NCBI RefSeq assembly: GCF_013204885.1
Contig: NZ_JABMKX010000004.1
Span: 248,001-312,000 of the forward strand
Length of the DNA: 64,000 nt
Origin: Paenibacillus tritici
GTDB lineage: Bacteria; Bacillota; Bacilli; Paenibacillales; Paenibacillaceae
Reading direction: 5' to 3'
Within the stretch, counting starts at the first letter, position 1. Each line of letters begins with the position of its first letter. The translations under genes and the position numbers were made by a program. The notes under the pieces are model-generated. The model saw only the letters and a program-made list of their open reading frames with translations. It had not been told where the DNA came from and made no database searches. Of the stretch, positions 8,277 to 17,838 are shown piece by piece.

Positions 8277-11200
8277 TTAATTCGCAGTCTCCAGTAATCT
8301 GGAAACCACTGTTGCAAACTCTGCTCTGGTAATATCTTTTGCAGGCTTAAAGGTACTATCTTCGTATCCGGTAATAATTTTATTGGATGCGAGTGCATCA
8401 ATGGAATTATAATACCAGGCCTCTTTTTTAACATCTTTGAAGGATGTGCTTCCTGTACCTGTAAGCTTAAAGGCTCTAGTGATCAGTGTTGCTAATTCAC
8501 TGCGGCTAATCTTCGCATTTGGACGGAAGGTGCCGTCGCTATATCCGTTCATCAGCCCTGCACCGGCAGCTGCGCCGATATACTTATTGGCCCAATGCGC
8601 CCCGGATACATCTGTGAAGTTGCTTGCTTGTCCATCAAGTCCCATGTAAGTGGTAATGACCTTAACGGCTTCGGCACGGGTCAAGCCTGTACTTGGACGG
8701 AAGGTTCCATCGGAATAACCCGTTAGTAACCCCTTGGCAATAAGCACATCAATGCTTGCTTTGGCCCAATGATTAAGGGTATCTGGGAAACTGACAATCT
8801 CCGGCTTAGGTGTTGGTGTTGCGGTTGCTGCTGGTGCTGGTGTTGCTGTAGGAGCCGGTGTTGGTGTAGGCGTTGCTGTTGCCGGGGGAGTTACGGAACC
8901 TCCACCAGGACTTGGATTGCTTGGTCCATTATCTACCGGATCAGGATTAGCAGGGTTAGAGACATATTGAAGGGCTGGAGCGAAGGCTGTAAGCAGTCTG
9001 GCCTTACTTTGCTGCTCAAGCGCATAGCCCATACCTAGAACTTTGGCATCGTCCCACGCTCTGCCCACAAGCTGCATAGAGATCGAATATCCGCTGTCGT
9101 TCGTTCCTACAGGAACTACTACCGTAGGGAGACCGACCGTAGACGTTAATACGCCCGTGTTGCGGTCAGAGCTTAATTGAGAGGCGGAGGCGTCATTGTT
9201 ATATACGTCACTGATGAAACCCGCATATACCAGGGCATCCACGCCATTCTCGTCCATCCAGCCTTTAATCACTTGCTTATAGTCCGTTCTATATTTGATG
9301 TAATCTTGTACCGCCTGTTCAGTCATCCGCTCAGGCTTGGTATATCCTCTCTGATTATAGATAAGCACCTTATCCGAAGCCAGTACACTTGCCCCATCCG
9401 GGTAAGGGAAGTCCTTATGAAGCTCAATATAGCGCGCCCAGCCTTCAGTAGATCCATTAATGCCTGCAGGGCGGGCAGGACCTGACGGTACTGCCGACAT
9501 TTCAACCATGGTTGCGCCTGCTGCTTGAAGCTCGGAGAACTTGTTCATGACGGCTTGTCCCGTATCATCATCAGCATAACCGGAGATAAAGGATGCAGGA
9601 ATGTATCCGATTTTCTTTCCTTTCAATGCGTTAGTGTCCAGAGCGGCCTTCCAGTCCACTGGACGCTTATGATCTGCATCGGCAGTCACGGTGAAAATAT
9701 CCTGTGGATCGGTACCCGTTGTAGCGTTCAGCATGATGGCCAGGTCCGTTACTGTTTTGGCAATGGGACCTGCATAATCCTGTCCCCACGTGAGCGGCAG
9801 TACGCCTGTAGTGCTGGCCATGCCGTCTGTACCACGGAAGCTTTTTAAGCTGGCGCCTGTCGTAGGTGCATAGAGGGAGACCCCTGTTTGCGATCCCATA
9901 GCTGCGGCTGCGAAATCAGCTGCAACCGATACGGCCGAGCCGCCGCTGGAGCCAAAAGAGGTTTTGGAGGGATAGAGTGCATTCCAGGTCTGCTGCCAGC
10001 CGCTCTCACTAAAGCTTCCGCTGTTAGCGAACTCCGAAGTGTTTACTTTACCAATAATGACAGCTCCGGCTTCCCGCAGCTTATTCACCTGGAAGGCATC
10101 CGAATCCGGCTGCCAGCCTTCAAGCGCTTTACTGCCGCCTGTAGTAGGCATATCTTTGGTATCATAGATATCCTTTATCGCAATTGGAATACCGAGCAGA
10201 TCACCTGTTGCACCTTGGGCACGGGCATTGTCAGCAGCTCTTGCCTGATTGAGCGCAGTTTGAGAGACATGCAGGAAGGCATGGAATCCCAATTGGCCTT
10301 CATCGTATACCTTGATTCGATCTAGATAGGCTTGAGTAATTTGTACCGAGGTAGCTTTACCGCTAATCATGTCCTGCTGCATGTCTGCAATGGACTTATT
10401 CGTAACATCATAAGGGGAGGAGGTTACGAATGATTTGGCTGCAGGAGCCTCAGGAATAACCAGGGTATCTCCAGTATCAAGTCCTTCGAGAGCAGATATA
10501 TCCCAGTTACTAATGGAACGGATCTGGGCGTTGGTTAAGCCGGTTACATCCAGCTGGCTATTCAGTCCATTTAGCACAGTCACCAGCTTCTTCAGCCCAT
10601 CTTCACCGGCCTCACCAACTTGTACATAATGCACCAGGGATTTGGACTGACCCGGCTCCATATGTAATGTATTAATGAACCCGTAGAAATTCGCCTCATT
10701 TCCGGACTTGGCTAAAGGGGTGGTGAATGGATTCTGCTGCTGGTTACCCAGAGCGGTTAATCCATTATTAAATGGATGCGGAGATCCGACTGCAACGCCT
10801 AGCGGCTTATTGTTTCTGGCACTGCTGTCGACAACAATCCATGAGTCATCTGTTGTCACCTCAAGATCATCGGAGTAGGTTGCCTTAACTACGGAAGCAT
10901 TCGCCCCGGTACCATAGCCTAGAGAGCCGCCGAAGGATACATCAACCTTGACAGCTACATCATTCTTATTCGTAAAAGTATCAAAGAATCTCGTTCGATT
11001 ATTAATAGTATCCACATAGACATCACGGGTAACTGTTACATTGCCCAGATTTACAGATTGAGCCGAGGTAAACTTATTAACGCCATCGTATTTCAGGTTA
11101 AACCCGCGCATCATTTGACCATTCATCAGTGAAGCGGAAGGTGAGGACACCTTCACGAAGATATTACCGAAGCCTTGTACTTGTGTAGTGCCAATTGTAC

Positions 11201-11390
11201 GTAAACTTCCCGTATCTAAACTGGGCGCAAAAACATCGTGAATCTCCCATACTGTACCGCTTGCTGAAGTTACCCGGGTTAGAGCATCAGCAGTTTGGAA
11301 CGGAATGACTCCCGACGCAAGCACAGATAACGCAATGGAAGTGGCCATAACCTGCTTTTTAGTTTTACGCAGACGTTTGAACTTATTCAT
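8277..11390 (-). CDS. Secreted amidase-signature protein with three SLH domains
   Basis: A 1037-residue surface protein. A signal peptide (about 1-36) is followed by a beta-rich region I do not recognise (about 37-310). An amidase-signature domain (about 325-820) has the full catalytic triad: Lys406 (IAIKD), cis-Ser481 (FGSSGGS) and nucleophile Ser505 in TGVS, where most family members have TGGS. A Pro/Thr-rich linker of about 40 residues leads to three SLH repeats (about 865-1037) that bind pyruvylated cell-wall polymer. Amidase-signature enzymes are usually cytoplasmic, so a cell-wall-anchored version is uncommon. The substrate could be an amide or ester in the medium; this is not shown by the sequence. 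GGAG precedes the start at 11390. Confidence 0.88.
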   Translation of the reverse strand: MNKFKRLRKTKKQVMATSIALSVLASGVIPFQTADALTRVTSASGTVWEIHDVFAPSLDTGSLRTIGTTQVQGFGNIFVKVSSPSASLMNGQMMRGFNLKYDGVNKFTSAQSVNLGNVTVTRDVYVDTINNRTRFFDTFTNKNDVAVKVDVSFGGSLGYGTGANASVVKATYSDDLEVTTDDSWIVVDSSARNNKPLGVAVGSPHPFNNGLTALGNQQQNPFTTPLAKSGNEANFYGFINTLHMEPGQSKSLVHYVQVGEAGEDGLKKLVTVLNGLNSQLDVTGLTNAQIRSISNWDISALEGLDTGDTLVIPEAPAAKSFVTSSPYDVTNKSIADMQQDMISGKATSVQITQAYLDRIKVYDEGQLGFHAFLHVSQTALNQARAADNARAQGATGDLLGIPIAIKDIYDTKDMPTTGGSKALEGWQPDSDAFQVNKLREAGAVIIGKVNTSEFANSGSFSESGWQQTWNALYPSKTSFGSSGGSAVSVAADFAAAAMGSQTGVSLYAPTTGASLKSFRGTDGMASTTGVLPLTWGQDYAGPIAKTVTDLAIMLNATTGTDPQDIFTVTADADHKRPVDWKAALDTNALKGKKIGYIPASFISGYADDDTGQAVMNKFSELQAAGATMVEMSAVPSGPARPAGINGSTEGWARYIELHKDFPYPDGASVLASDKVLIYNQRGYTKPERMTEQAVQDYIKYRTDYKQVIKGWMDENGVDALVYAGFISDVYNNDASASQLSSDRNTGVLTSTVGLPTVVVPVGTNDSGYSISMQLVGRAWDDAKVLGMGYALEQQSKARLLTAFAPALQYVSNPANPDPVDNGPSNPSPGGGSVTPPATATPTPTPAPTATPAPAATATPTPKPEIVSFPDTLNHWAKASIDVLIAKGLLTGYSDGTFRPSTGLTRAEAVKVITTYMGLDGQASNFTDVSGAHWANKYIGAAAGAGLMNGYSDGTFRPNAKISRSELATLITRAFKLTGTGSTSFKDVKKEAWYYNSIDALASNKIITGYEDSTFKPAKDITRAEFATVVSRLLETAN

Positions 11391-11721
11391 AACGGCAATC
11401 TCCTTTTCCTATATGTATATTTTTTAATATGTTAGGAAATATAACACCGTTAATATATTCAGTCAATAAATATTAATAATTTAATATATTTATGCGGTTT
11501 TGATAGAGATTAAATACTATATTTATTAAAAAATGTAATTTTAATGTAGATTAATAGAGGTGTTAAATAACATGATGCGTTATGTATTGCTCGTATTGAG
11601 CGATTTTGTTGCATGGGCCCATTTCGCCTATTAAACTATACTTTAAGAAGAGGACCAAGTTTCTTGGTCCTCTTCTTAAAGCTGGAGCTAATTTTGGCGG
11701 TATCAAATATCAAGATCCTGC
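11391..11721. other. AT-rich intergenic region
   Basis: 331 bp between the amidase start and the end of a small orphan gene. The part next to the amidase (11400-11575) is very AT-rich and probably holds its promoter. The remainder contains one perfect 19-bp hairpin at 11641-11681. No open frame here has a ribosome binding site. Confidence 0.6.
11641..11681. repeat. Perfect 19-bp inverted repeat, 3-base loop
   Basis: Arms 11641-11659 and 11663-11681 are exact reverse complements around a TTT loop. There is no T tract on either side, though the minus-strand side continues TATAGTTTAAT. It may terminate the small minus-strand gene ending at 11722, or be a relic of a palindromic mobile repeat. 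Confidence 0.7.
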
Positions 11722-12228
11722 TCACATGTTATACGATAATAAGTAAATTCTATTCTTATCAAGATTCATCATTCCAATCATTACATTGTCGAAGCTGGAG
11801 TTAAATACATCAGTCCCTGAAATTGAAGCGTTGGTTTGGTTATTTCTTATCACAAAGTATCCTTTGTCAGCATTGAGTGGTATTAGTTTAGAAGTTGTCT
11901 CATCTGTTATCGCCCTGATCTTTTTGAAGAATGAAGCCGCAAAATCTGAAGGAAGCGGGAGTTCGGACCAATGATTCTCGCGGCCCTTTTCCGCTATTAT
12001 TTTCATACTCTCAGAATCGACTTGATAGATATACACCCGATACCCATCTCCCATTGCCCCATATGATTTCTTACTCAATATAATTTCGCTTTTTTTGGGC
12101 AGTTGTATTCCGAACTTATCGTTAAAAAATTCTATTTCTTTACTACTATCAAAATAACCTTTATACAACACTGCTAATAAGATTATTAAAATAACGAATC
12201 CACCAATAATTACTCTTGTGTTTTTCAT
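11722..12228 (-). CDS. Hypothetical membrane-anchored protein
   Basis: A 168-residue protein of no family I recognise. It has a single N-terminal membrane helix (about 6-24, VIIGGFVILIILLAVLY) with the remaining 140 residues predicted outside the membrane. I choose the ATG at 12228, preceded by GAGG at 12 nt; a TTG directly before it is also in frame. The gene is AT-rich and lies between two orphan genes, suggesting acquired DNA. Confidence 0.55.
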   Translation of the reverse strand: MKNTRVIIGGFVILIILLAVLYKGYFDSSKEIEFFNDKFGIQLPKKSEIILSKKSYGAMGDGYRVYIYQVDSESMKIIAEKGRENHWSELPLPSDFAASFFKKIRAITDETTSKLIPLNADKGYFVIRNNQTNASISGTDVFNSSFDNVMIGMMNLDKNRIYLLSYNM

Positions 12229-12312
12229 CAAATCATATCCTCTATTTTTAATAGTGAGAGCACAATTTGTAAATATATGGGTATAATTAAAATTAACACT
12301 ATTTAAGAATGA

Positions 12313-12687
12313 CTAGAAATTCATTACTACAAGAAAGGGGACAATAACTCCCTTTGATTGAGTAAGCCACATTGTATTTACGGCAGTTCCGGCTATACCT
12401 TGATAATCAGCGTTAACGGCATAATCATATCTATCTGTAATACTAACGGTTCCGTTATTCCATTTGTAATTATAATTATGAATAGCATAATATAAATCAT
12501 TATCTTTAGTACTAGAACCTTTTGAAAAGGCTCCACTACCAGATCCGGTGGATTGAGTAGTTCTAAGTCTTGCTAATTCGGCAGTTCCATTTGCCTGACT
12601 TTTATAGTATGGAGTGTATGAGCCACCATTTGAAGATTGTTTGGCATAAGTTAGTAACTCAGAAGCCAATTCTGTCACGAATGCCAT
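12313..12687 (-). CDS. Small orphan protein, possibly a fragment
   Basis: A 124-residue polar protein without signal peptide or membrane helix. It has a Gly/Ser-rich stretch in the middle (about 45-60) and a Tyr/Asn-rich second half (HNYNYKWNNG, DRYDYAVNADY). No ribosome binding site precedes the ATG at 12687, and the frame stays open upstream without a good start, so this may be the 3' part of a larger gene. The composition recalls C-terminal modules of secreted or polymorphic proteins, but I do not recognise the family. Confidence 0.4.
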   Translation of the reverse strand: MAFVTELASELLTYAKQSSNGGSYTPYYKSQANGTAELARLRTTQSTGSGSGAFSKGSSTKDNDLYYAIHNYNYKWNNGTVSITDRYDYAVNADYQGIAGTAVNTMWLTQSKGVIVPFLVVMNF

Positions 12688-12726
12688 ATAGAAAGGGGGA
12701 AAAGGGATGAATAACAGGAAACGTAA

Positions 12727-12770
12727 AAATAAACCAAGCCGACGCGTGACCGGTCGGCATTGGTTTATTT
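12727..12770 (-). terminator. Hairpin terminator overlapping the AraC stop codon
   Basis: An 11-bp AT-rich outer stem (AAATAAACCAA/TTGGTTTATTT) and a 6-bp GCCGAC/GTCGGC inner stem with a single bulged base. On the minus strand it ends in TTTATTTTTACG. The stop codon at 12765-12767 lies inside the 3-prime arm region. Confidence 0.75.
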
Positions 12771-13589
12771 GATTTCGGCGCGGTAATGTTTGGGGGAGGA
12801 GCCCTTCACCTTCTTGAACATTTTGGAGAACAGCAGGGGATCGTTGTAGCCTACGGACCTGGAGATGTCAGCAATAGACAGCCCGGTGTTCCCCATCATT
12901 TCACATGCCTTATTAATTCTATGGCGGATTAGATACTCCTGAATGCTGAGATGCATGCTCTGCTTGAACAACGAGCACAAATAGCTGCGGTTGAGTCCGA
13001 TAAACCGGGCGATATCCTCAACGGTGAACTTATACGGATAATTCATTTCAATGAAATTCGTTACCTTCTCGACATAAATCTCTGTTCTTGATTCCGTATA
13101 TTCATACTCTGGGGAAGTCACCGGACTGGATTCAATCAGAAGAGACAGCAATAAATACAGCAGGCCTGTCAGCTTGGTTTCCCGGGCTTTACCTAATCCA
13201 CCGGATTCAATCATCATCTGTAAGTACTGTTCAATCCTATTGTCCTGGTCATAGCAGAAGATAGGGGAGCTCTTCGATATACCTGCTTGCTTGAGAAGCG
13301 TCTCCGCAGAGGTCCCTTCAAACCCGAACCAACAATAAGACCAGGGGTTCGCGGTTCCGGCCTGATAGTATGTGATTATATCCGGACATATCAAAAAGCC
13401 TTGTCCTCTCCGCAGCTCATAACGGGTACCGTCAACCTCAAAGAACCCTTCCCCATCCACAACATAGTGGAGTAAATAGTGGCTCCTTACCGCCGGCCCG
13501 AAGAAGTGACCCGGCAGGCATTCCTCATTGCCAAACTGATTAAGATGTAATCCTATATGCTGCTTACTGCGGGGCAAATATTCAATCAC
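12765..13589 (-). CDS. AraC-family regulator, cupin-type sensor
   Basis: A 274-residue soluble regulator. A GTG start at 13589 follows GGAG at 7 nt. The N-terminal half (about 1-150) is a cupin-like sugar-binding domain (VVDGEGFFEVDGTRYELRRG). The C-terminal 100 residues are the AraC double helix-turn-helix (VEDIARFIGLNRSYLCSLFK and IADISRSVGYNDPLLFSKMFKK). It is divergent from the alpha-galactosidase gene, which it probably activates when alpha-galactosides are present. A perfect palindrome at 13602-13617 just upstream of its start could be its own operator. Confidence 0.88.
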   Translation of the reverse strand: MIEYLPRSKQHIGLHLNQFGNEECLPGHFFGPAVRSHYLLHYVVDGEGFFEVDGTRYELRRGQGFLICPDIITYYQAGTANPWSYCWFGFEGTSAETLLKQAGISKSSPIFCYDQDNRIEQYLQMMIESGGLGKARETKLTGLLYLLLSLLIESSPVTSPEYEYTESRTEIYVEKVTNFIEMNYPYKFTVEDIARFIGLNRSYLCSLFKQSMHLSIQEYLIRHRINKACEMMGNTGLSIADISRSVGYNDPLLFSKMFKKVKGSSPKHYRAEIK

Positions 13590-13601
13590 AGCAAAACTCC
13601 T

Positions 13602-13617
13602 TTGAAATTAATTTCAA
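13602..13617. promoter_or_regulatory. Perfect 16-bp palindrome upstream of araC-type gene
   Basis: TTGAAATTAATTTCAA reads the same on both strands and lies 12 bp upstream of the GTG start of the AraC regulator, in the region it shares with the alpha-galactosidase gene. It could serve as operator for autoregulation. No experimental support; inference from symmetry and position. Confidence 0.4.
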
Positions 13618-13769
13618 GCATTATAACATATTTAGTGATCATCATGCTATGTACTAAATGTGTATAGATAGTATATCCTTTTAGGAACAAACATCATTAG
13701 GTCAAGAATTAACCAAGTATTACACCATGAATAAATAGGGTGTGCTTATCGGAAGAGGGGAGTCAGGTC

Positions 13770-15953
13770 ATGGGCATCATCGTTCAGGAACAAGCAGGGC
13801 TGTTTCATCTGCAGTCATCGGGTATGAGTTATATCATTCAAATGATAGACGGGTACCCGGTACATATCTATTGGGGAAGCAAACTGAATCACCGGGAGCC
13901 AATGTCCGATATGCTTATCCATACCCCGGATACCGCCGGATTAGACCGCTTACCGCAAGAATACCCGCAATACGGAAGCGGAGACTTCCGCAATCCGGCG
14001 TATCAGGTTGAGCTTGTAGATGGAACACGGATTACTGAGCTGACATACACGGGTTACCGGGTGACTAAGGGTAAGCCGTCTCTGGCCGGTCTTCCGGCCG
14101 TATATACCGAGGATGAGGCGGAGGCGGACACGCTGGAGCTGGAATTAACCGATGCGTATTCGAGTCTGAAGGTAACATTGTGCTACAGTATCTTCGCAGA
14201 CCGGAACGTGATCGTCCGCTCGGCCCATTTCAGCAATGCAGGCGGACAGGAGTTACGGCTTCGCCGCGCCTTGAGTGCAAGCATCGACTTTGCTGGCGGA
14301 CGGGATTTAGAGATGATGTATCTTTCCGGCGCCTGGGCCAGGGAGGGGAATATTACCCGTACACCGCTTCATCAAGGAGAGACCCGGATTGACAGTAAAA
14401 GAGGCATGAGCAGCCATCAGTTTAATCCTTTTGCCGCTTTGGTCACTCCCGAGACGACGGAAGCTCAAGGTGAAGCTTTCGGGTTCAGTCTTGTATATAG
14501 CGGCGGCTTTGAGGCGGATGCCGAAGTAGATTCCTTTGGCTCTGTCCGGTTCAGCATTGGCATCAATGCCTTTGATTTCGCATGGCTGCTTAGTCCCGGT
14601 GAGAGCTTTCAGACACCGGAAACGGTCATGGTCTATTCCGGACAAGGACTGGGAGAGATGTCGCGGACGTATCATCGTCTGTATCGCACCCGGCTGTGCC
14701 GGGGAAGGCACCGGGATGAGGAGCGCCCTGTTCTGGTCAATAACTGGGAAGCCACCTATTTTGACTTTAACGCAGACAAGCTGGTATCCATAGCGGAAGA
14801 AGGGGCGAAGCTGGGGATCGAGCTGTTTGTGCTGGATGACGGCTGGTTTGGTAAACGGGATTCAGACAATTCCTCATTGGGTGACTGGTACGAGGATCGC
14901 CGGAAGCTTCCCGGCGGACTGGCCGATGTTGCGGAACGTATTAACGGGCTGGGGCTGAAGTTCGGGCTCTGGGTTGAACCGGAGATGATCTCTCCGGACA
15001 GCGAGCTGTACCGCAGGCATCCGGACTGGTGCCTTCATGTCCCGGGACGCAGACGCAGCGAAGCCAGATGGCAGCTGGTTCTGGATTATACCCGCCAGGA
15101 GGTGCGCGATTATATTTTCGACTCGCTTTCTGCTATATTTTCCGCTGTTCCTGTTTCTTATGTGAAGTGGGACATGAACCGGTGCCTGACAGAGATCGGT
15201 TCTGCCGAATTGCCGCCGGAACGGCAAGCAGAGACCGCCCACCGCTATGTGCTTGGTTTGTATGAGCTGTTAGAACGTATTACACAGGCGTTTCCGGATA
15301 TTCTTTTCGAGAGCTGCTCCAGCGGAGGAGGCCGCTTCGATCCGGGTATGCTCTACTACATGCCGCAAACCTGGACCAGTGACAATACGGACGCGGCGGA
15401 GCGGCTGAAGATTCAATTCGGCACCAGCCTGGTGTATCCCGTAAGCGCAATCGGGGCTCATGTATCGGCCGTGCCGAACCATCAGGTTGGAAGAATAACT
15501 CCGCTTGATTTTAGAGGCAATGTTGCTATGTCCGGAAATTTCGGATACGAGTTGGATTTGACGAAATTCACTGACGAAGACAAGGAAACGGTCCGGCGCC
15601 AGATCGTTACCTACAAAGAAATTCGCGGCTTGGTCCAAAAAGGGGATTTATACCGGCTAAAAAGTCCTTTTGAAGGCAATCAGTCAGCCTGGATGTTTGT
15701 ATCCGGGAACAAGAAGGAAGCCTTGGTCTACTATTTTCAAGTGACAGCGGTGCCGAACGCACCCCGGAGTTATCTGCAGCTCGCCGGTCTTGAACCCGAA
15801 TTCGGCTATGAAGTCCTGCCGGAGTGCAGCGGGTCTAGGTCTATTTATGGGGGAGATAGACTGATGAAGCTGGGACTGCCCCTGTCCTATCAACAGAAGG
15901 ACTATGAGAGCGGCTGGTTCAGAGTCCGGGCTACAGATACGCCGAGAGAATGA
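13770..15953 (+). CDS. Alpha-galactosidase, GH36
   Basis: A 727-residue intracellular enzyme that removes terminal alpha-1,6-galactose from raffinose-type sugars or galactomannan oligosaccharides. The ATG at 13770 follows GAGGGGAG; an upstream in-frame GTG at 13740 lacks a site. A beta-sandwich N-terminal domain (about 1-310) precedes the barrel. Family motifs are present: LDDGWFGKR, KWDMNR with nucleophile Asp468, SCSSGGGRFD, and WTSDNTD with probable acid/base Asp538. Length is normal for GH36 and there is no signal peptide. It opens the galactomannan locus and a terminator follows it. Confidence 0.95.
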   Translation: MGIIVQEQAGLFHLQSSGMSYIIQMIDGYPVHIYWGSKLNHREPMSDMLIHTPDTAGLDRLPQEYPQYGSGDFRNPAYQVELVDGTRITELTYTGYRVTKGKPSLAGLPAVYTEDEAEADTLELELTDAYSSLKVTLCYSIFADRNVIVRSAHFSNAGGQELRLRRALSASIDFAGGRDLEMMYLSGAWAREGNITRTPLHQGETRIDSKRGMSSHQFNPFAALVTPETTEAQGEAFGFSLVYSGGFEADAEVDSFGSVRFSIGINAFDFAWLLSPGESFQTPETVMVYSGQGLGEMSRTYHRLYRTRLCRGRHRDEERPVLVNNWEATYFDFNADKLVSIAEEGAKLGIELFVLDDGWFGKRDSDNSSLGDWYEDRRKLPGGLADVAERINGLGLKFGLWVEPEMISPDSELYRRHPDWCLHVPGRRRSEARWQLVLDYTRQEVRDYIFDSLSAIFSAVPVSYVKWDMNRCLTEIGSAELPPERQAETAHRYVLGLYELLERITQAFPDILFESCSSGGGRFDPGMLYYMPQTWTSDNTDAAERLKIQFGTSLVYPVSAIGAHVSAVPNHQVGRITPLDFRGNVAMSGNFGYELDLTKFTDEDKETVRRQIVTYKEIRGLVQKGDLYRLKSPFEGNQSAWMFVSGNKKEALVYYFQVTAVPNAPRSYLQLAGLEPEFGYEVLPECSGSRSIYGGDRLMKLGLPLSYQQKDYESGWFRVRATDTPRE

Positions 15954-15987
15954 CTGCAATGCATTCATCATAATTTCGAATAATGAC

Positions 15988-16017
15988 TGCCCCTTTCCTA
16001 TGAGAAGGGGGCATTTT
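15988..16017 (+). terminator. Terminator after the GH36 gene
   Basis: TGCCCCTT pairs with AAGGGGGCA across a 9-base loop (one bulged G) and is followed by TTTTG. It separates the alpha-galactosidase from the two-component operon downstream. Confidence 0.7.
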
Positions 16018-16053
16018 GCGTGAAGCGGCCTATACGGTACGGGAGGATGAGCG

Positions 16054-17838
16054 ATGTTTTTGTTCCGCATGATGAACGATATGAAAATGAAAAAGAAATT
16101 GGCCCTTACCTTTATCTCTGCTGCCGTTCTTCCACTGGTGTTATCCGGTCTGTTCTTAACCGGGAAGCTTCGGGAGATTGTTATCAAAGATGCCTTAACC
16201 CAAATTTCAAACAACGTGGAGCGTGTTCAAAAACGGACGGAGGAGCTGCTTAAGGTGCCGCTGGATATTTCTTACCGGCTGACGGTTGATAACAGGATGA
16301 AAAGAGTAGCCACCCAACAGTACGAGGATTACGCCGATGTTATTCAAGCCTACCGGGAGTATACAGATATCCGGGATTACATTCAGCTGTACAAAGAGAT
16401 ATCCGGCATACGTGTGTACGTTGTGAATCCGGGGGCGCTCAATAACTGGGAGTTCATTCAACCGGATGAGAGAATCATGGCAAAAACCTGGTACAAGGAG
16501 GCCATAGAACAAAAAGGGCTTGCCGGCTGGAATCTGATCAAAGATGAACAAAGCGGATCAGAGCAGCTCAGCCTGATCCGTTCGTTCTCGGCGGATTCGC
16601 TTGGACGTAAGGGCGTTCTGGCTATTAACATAGATCAGCGGCAATTAAGCTCTATTCTCGATCAGGAATCCTTCACCACAATGATTGTGGATAACAAAAA
16701 CCGGATTGTCGGCTCCAATGAGGCCGGTTATTGGGGGAGGGAATTATCTGAAATGGATGGAGACCAACAGATTCTATCCGGGCAAGAGGGAAGTTACGAT
16801 ACGGTAATCAACGGCAGAGACTCTAAAGTAGTTGTCGCGAGCCTGGAACCCGAGAACAGCTGGAACGGGCTGCGCATTATTTCGATTTTTACTTATTCAG
16901 ACATGATGAGGGATGCCAACCGGGTCATTCGGCTTGGGGCCATTGTAATAACCGCCAGCCTGATTTTTGCAGCGGTGCTTATCTATGCTTTTGCATCGCT
17001 GCTGTCCGGGAGGCTGCTTCGTTTAAGCAAGCATATGACAAGGGTAGGGTCCGGTTCCTGGGAAGCTTACCTCCATATTGACGGCAAAGATGAAGTGGGA
17101 TTACTGTCCCGGCAGTTTAATTCGCTTATTAGAAGCGTGCATGAACTGGTTCAAGAAGTTCAGGATACGAATAATCAAAAAATTCTGGTAGAGCAGAGAC
17201 AGAATGAGATGCGATTCAAGATGCTGGCGAGTCAGATCAATCCGCACTTTCTGTTCAATTCGTTGGAGTCGATCCGCATGGAAGCCCATATACGCAAGCA
17301 GGATGATATCGCGGAAGCGGTATGGCTTCTGAGTACGCTTCTGCGCAGCAGCCTGGAGGCCGGTAACGGGAGTATTCCTCTGTGCAAGGAGCTTGAGCGT
17401 GTGCGCTGTTATCTTGATATGCAAAAGTTCCGGTATGAAGACCGCTTGGAATACCGCCTGGTGTCTGATCCTGATCTGGATACCATGCCGGTCCCTCCGT
17501 TGATTATCCAACCGCTGGTGGAGAACTCAATCATCCATGGTCTGGATAACCGCGAAGAGGGAGTAACGGTTTGGGTTGAAATAAGCAGGGTGCCGAAGGG
17601 TGCCTCAGTTAAAGTGAGTGACAATGGAGCAGGCATCACGCCGGAACGGCTCGCGGGTATCCGGGCGGAGCTTGCTGAATCCATACATGAGCAGGAGAGC
17701 GAGCGGATCGGTATTCGAAACGTGAACGACCGGCTTGTGCTGCTGTACGGGGGAACGAGCGCCCTGAACATTGAGAGCACGCCGGGACAAGGCACTGTCA
17801 TTACATTTTATATTCCTGGAGGTGTACCTGTTGATTAA
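16054..17838 (+). CDS. Sensor histidine kinase, YesM type
   Basis: A 594-residue membrane kinase. The ATG at 16054 follows GGGAGG at 7 nt. A membrane helix (about 16-36), an extracellular Cache-type sensor (about 40-285), a second helix (about 290-312) and HAMP precede the His_kinase motif QINPHFLFNSLESI with His398. The C-terminal ATPase domain has PLVENSIIHG and DNGAGI. It signals to the overlapping YesN-type regulator. Kinases of this class sense extracellular oligosaccharides and the transporter and mannanase genes downstream are the likely regulon. Confidence 0.92.
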   Translation: MFLFRMMNDMKMKKKLALTFISAAVLPLVLSGLFLTGKLREIVIKDALTQISNNVERVQKRTEELLKVPLDISYRLTVDNRMKRVATQQYEDYADVIQAYREYTDIRDYIQLYKEISGIRVYVVNPGALNNWEFIQPDERIMAKTWYKEAIEQKGLAGWNLIKDEQSGSEQLSLIRSFSADSLGRKGVLAINIDQRQLSSILDQESFTTMIVDNKNRIVGSNEAGYWGRELSEMDGDQQILSGQEGSYDTVINGRDSKVVVASLEPENSWNGLRIISIFTYSDMMRDANRVIRLGAIVITASLIFAAVLIYAFASLLSGRLLRLSKHMTRVGSGSWEAYLHIDGKDEVGLLSRQFNSLIRSVHELVQEVQDTNNQKILVEQRQNEMRFKMLASQINPHFLFNSLESIRMEAHIRKQDDIAEAVWLLSTLLRSSLEAGNGSIPLCKELERVRCYLDMQKFRYEDRLEYRLVSDPDLDTMPVPPLIIQPLVENSIIHGLDNREEGVTVWVEISRVPKGASVKVSDNGAGITPERLAGIRAELAESIHEQESERIGIRNVNDRLVLLYGGTSALNIESTPGQGTVITFYIPGGVPVD

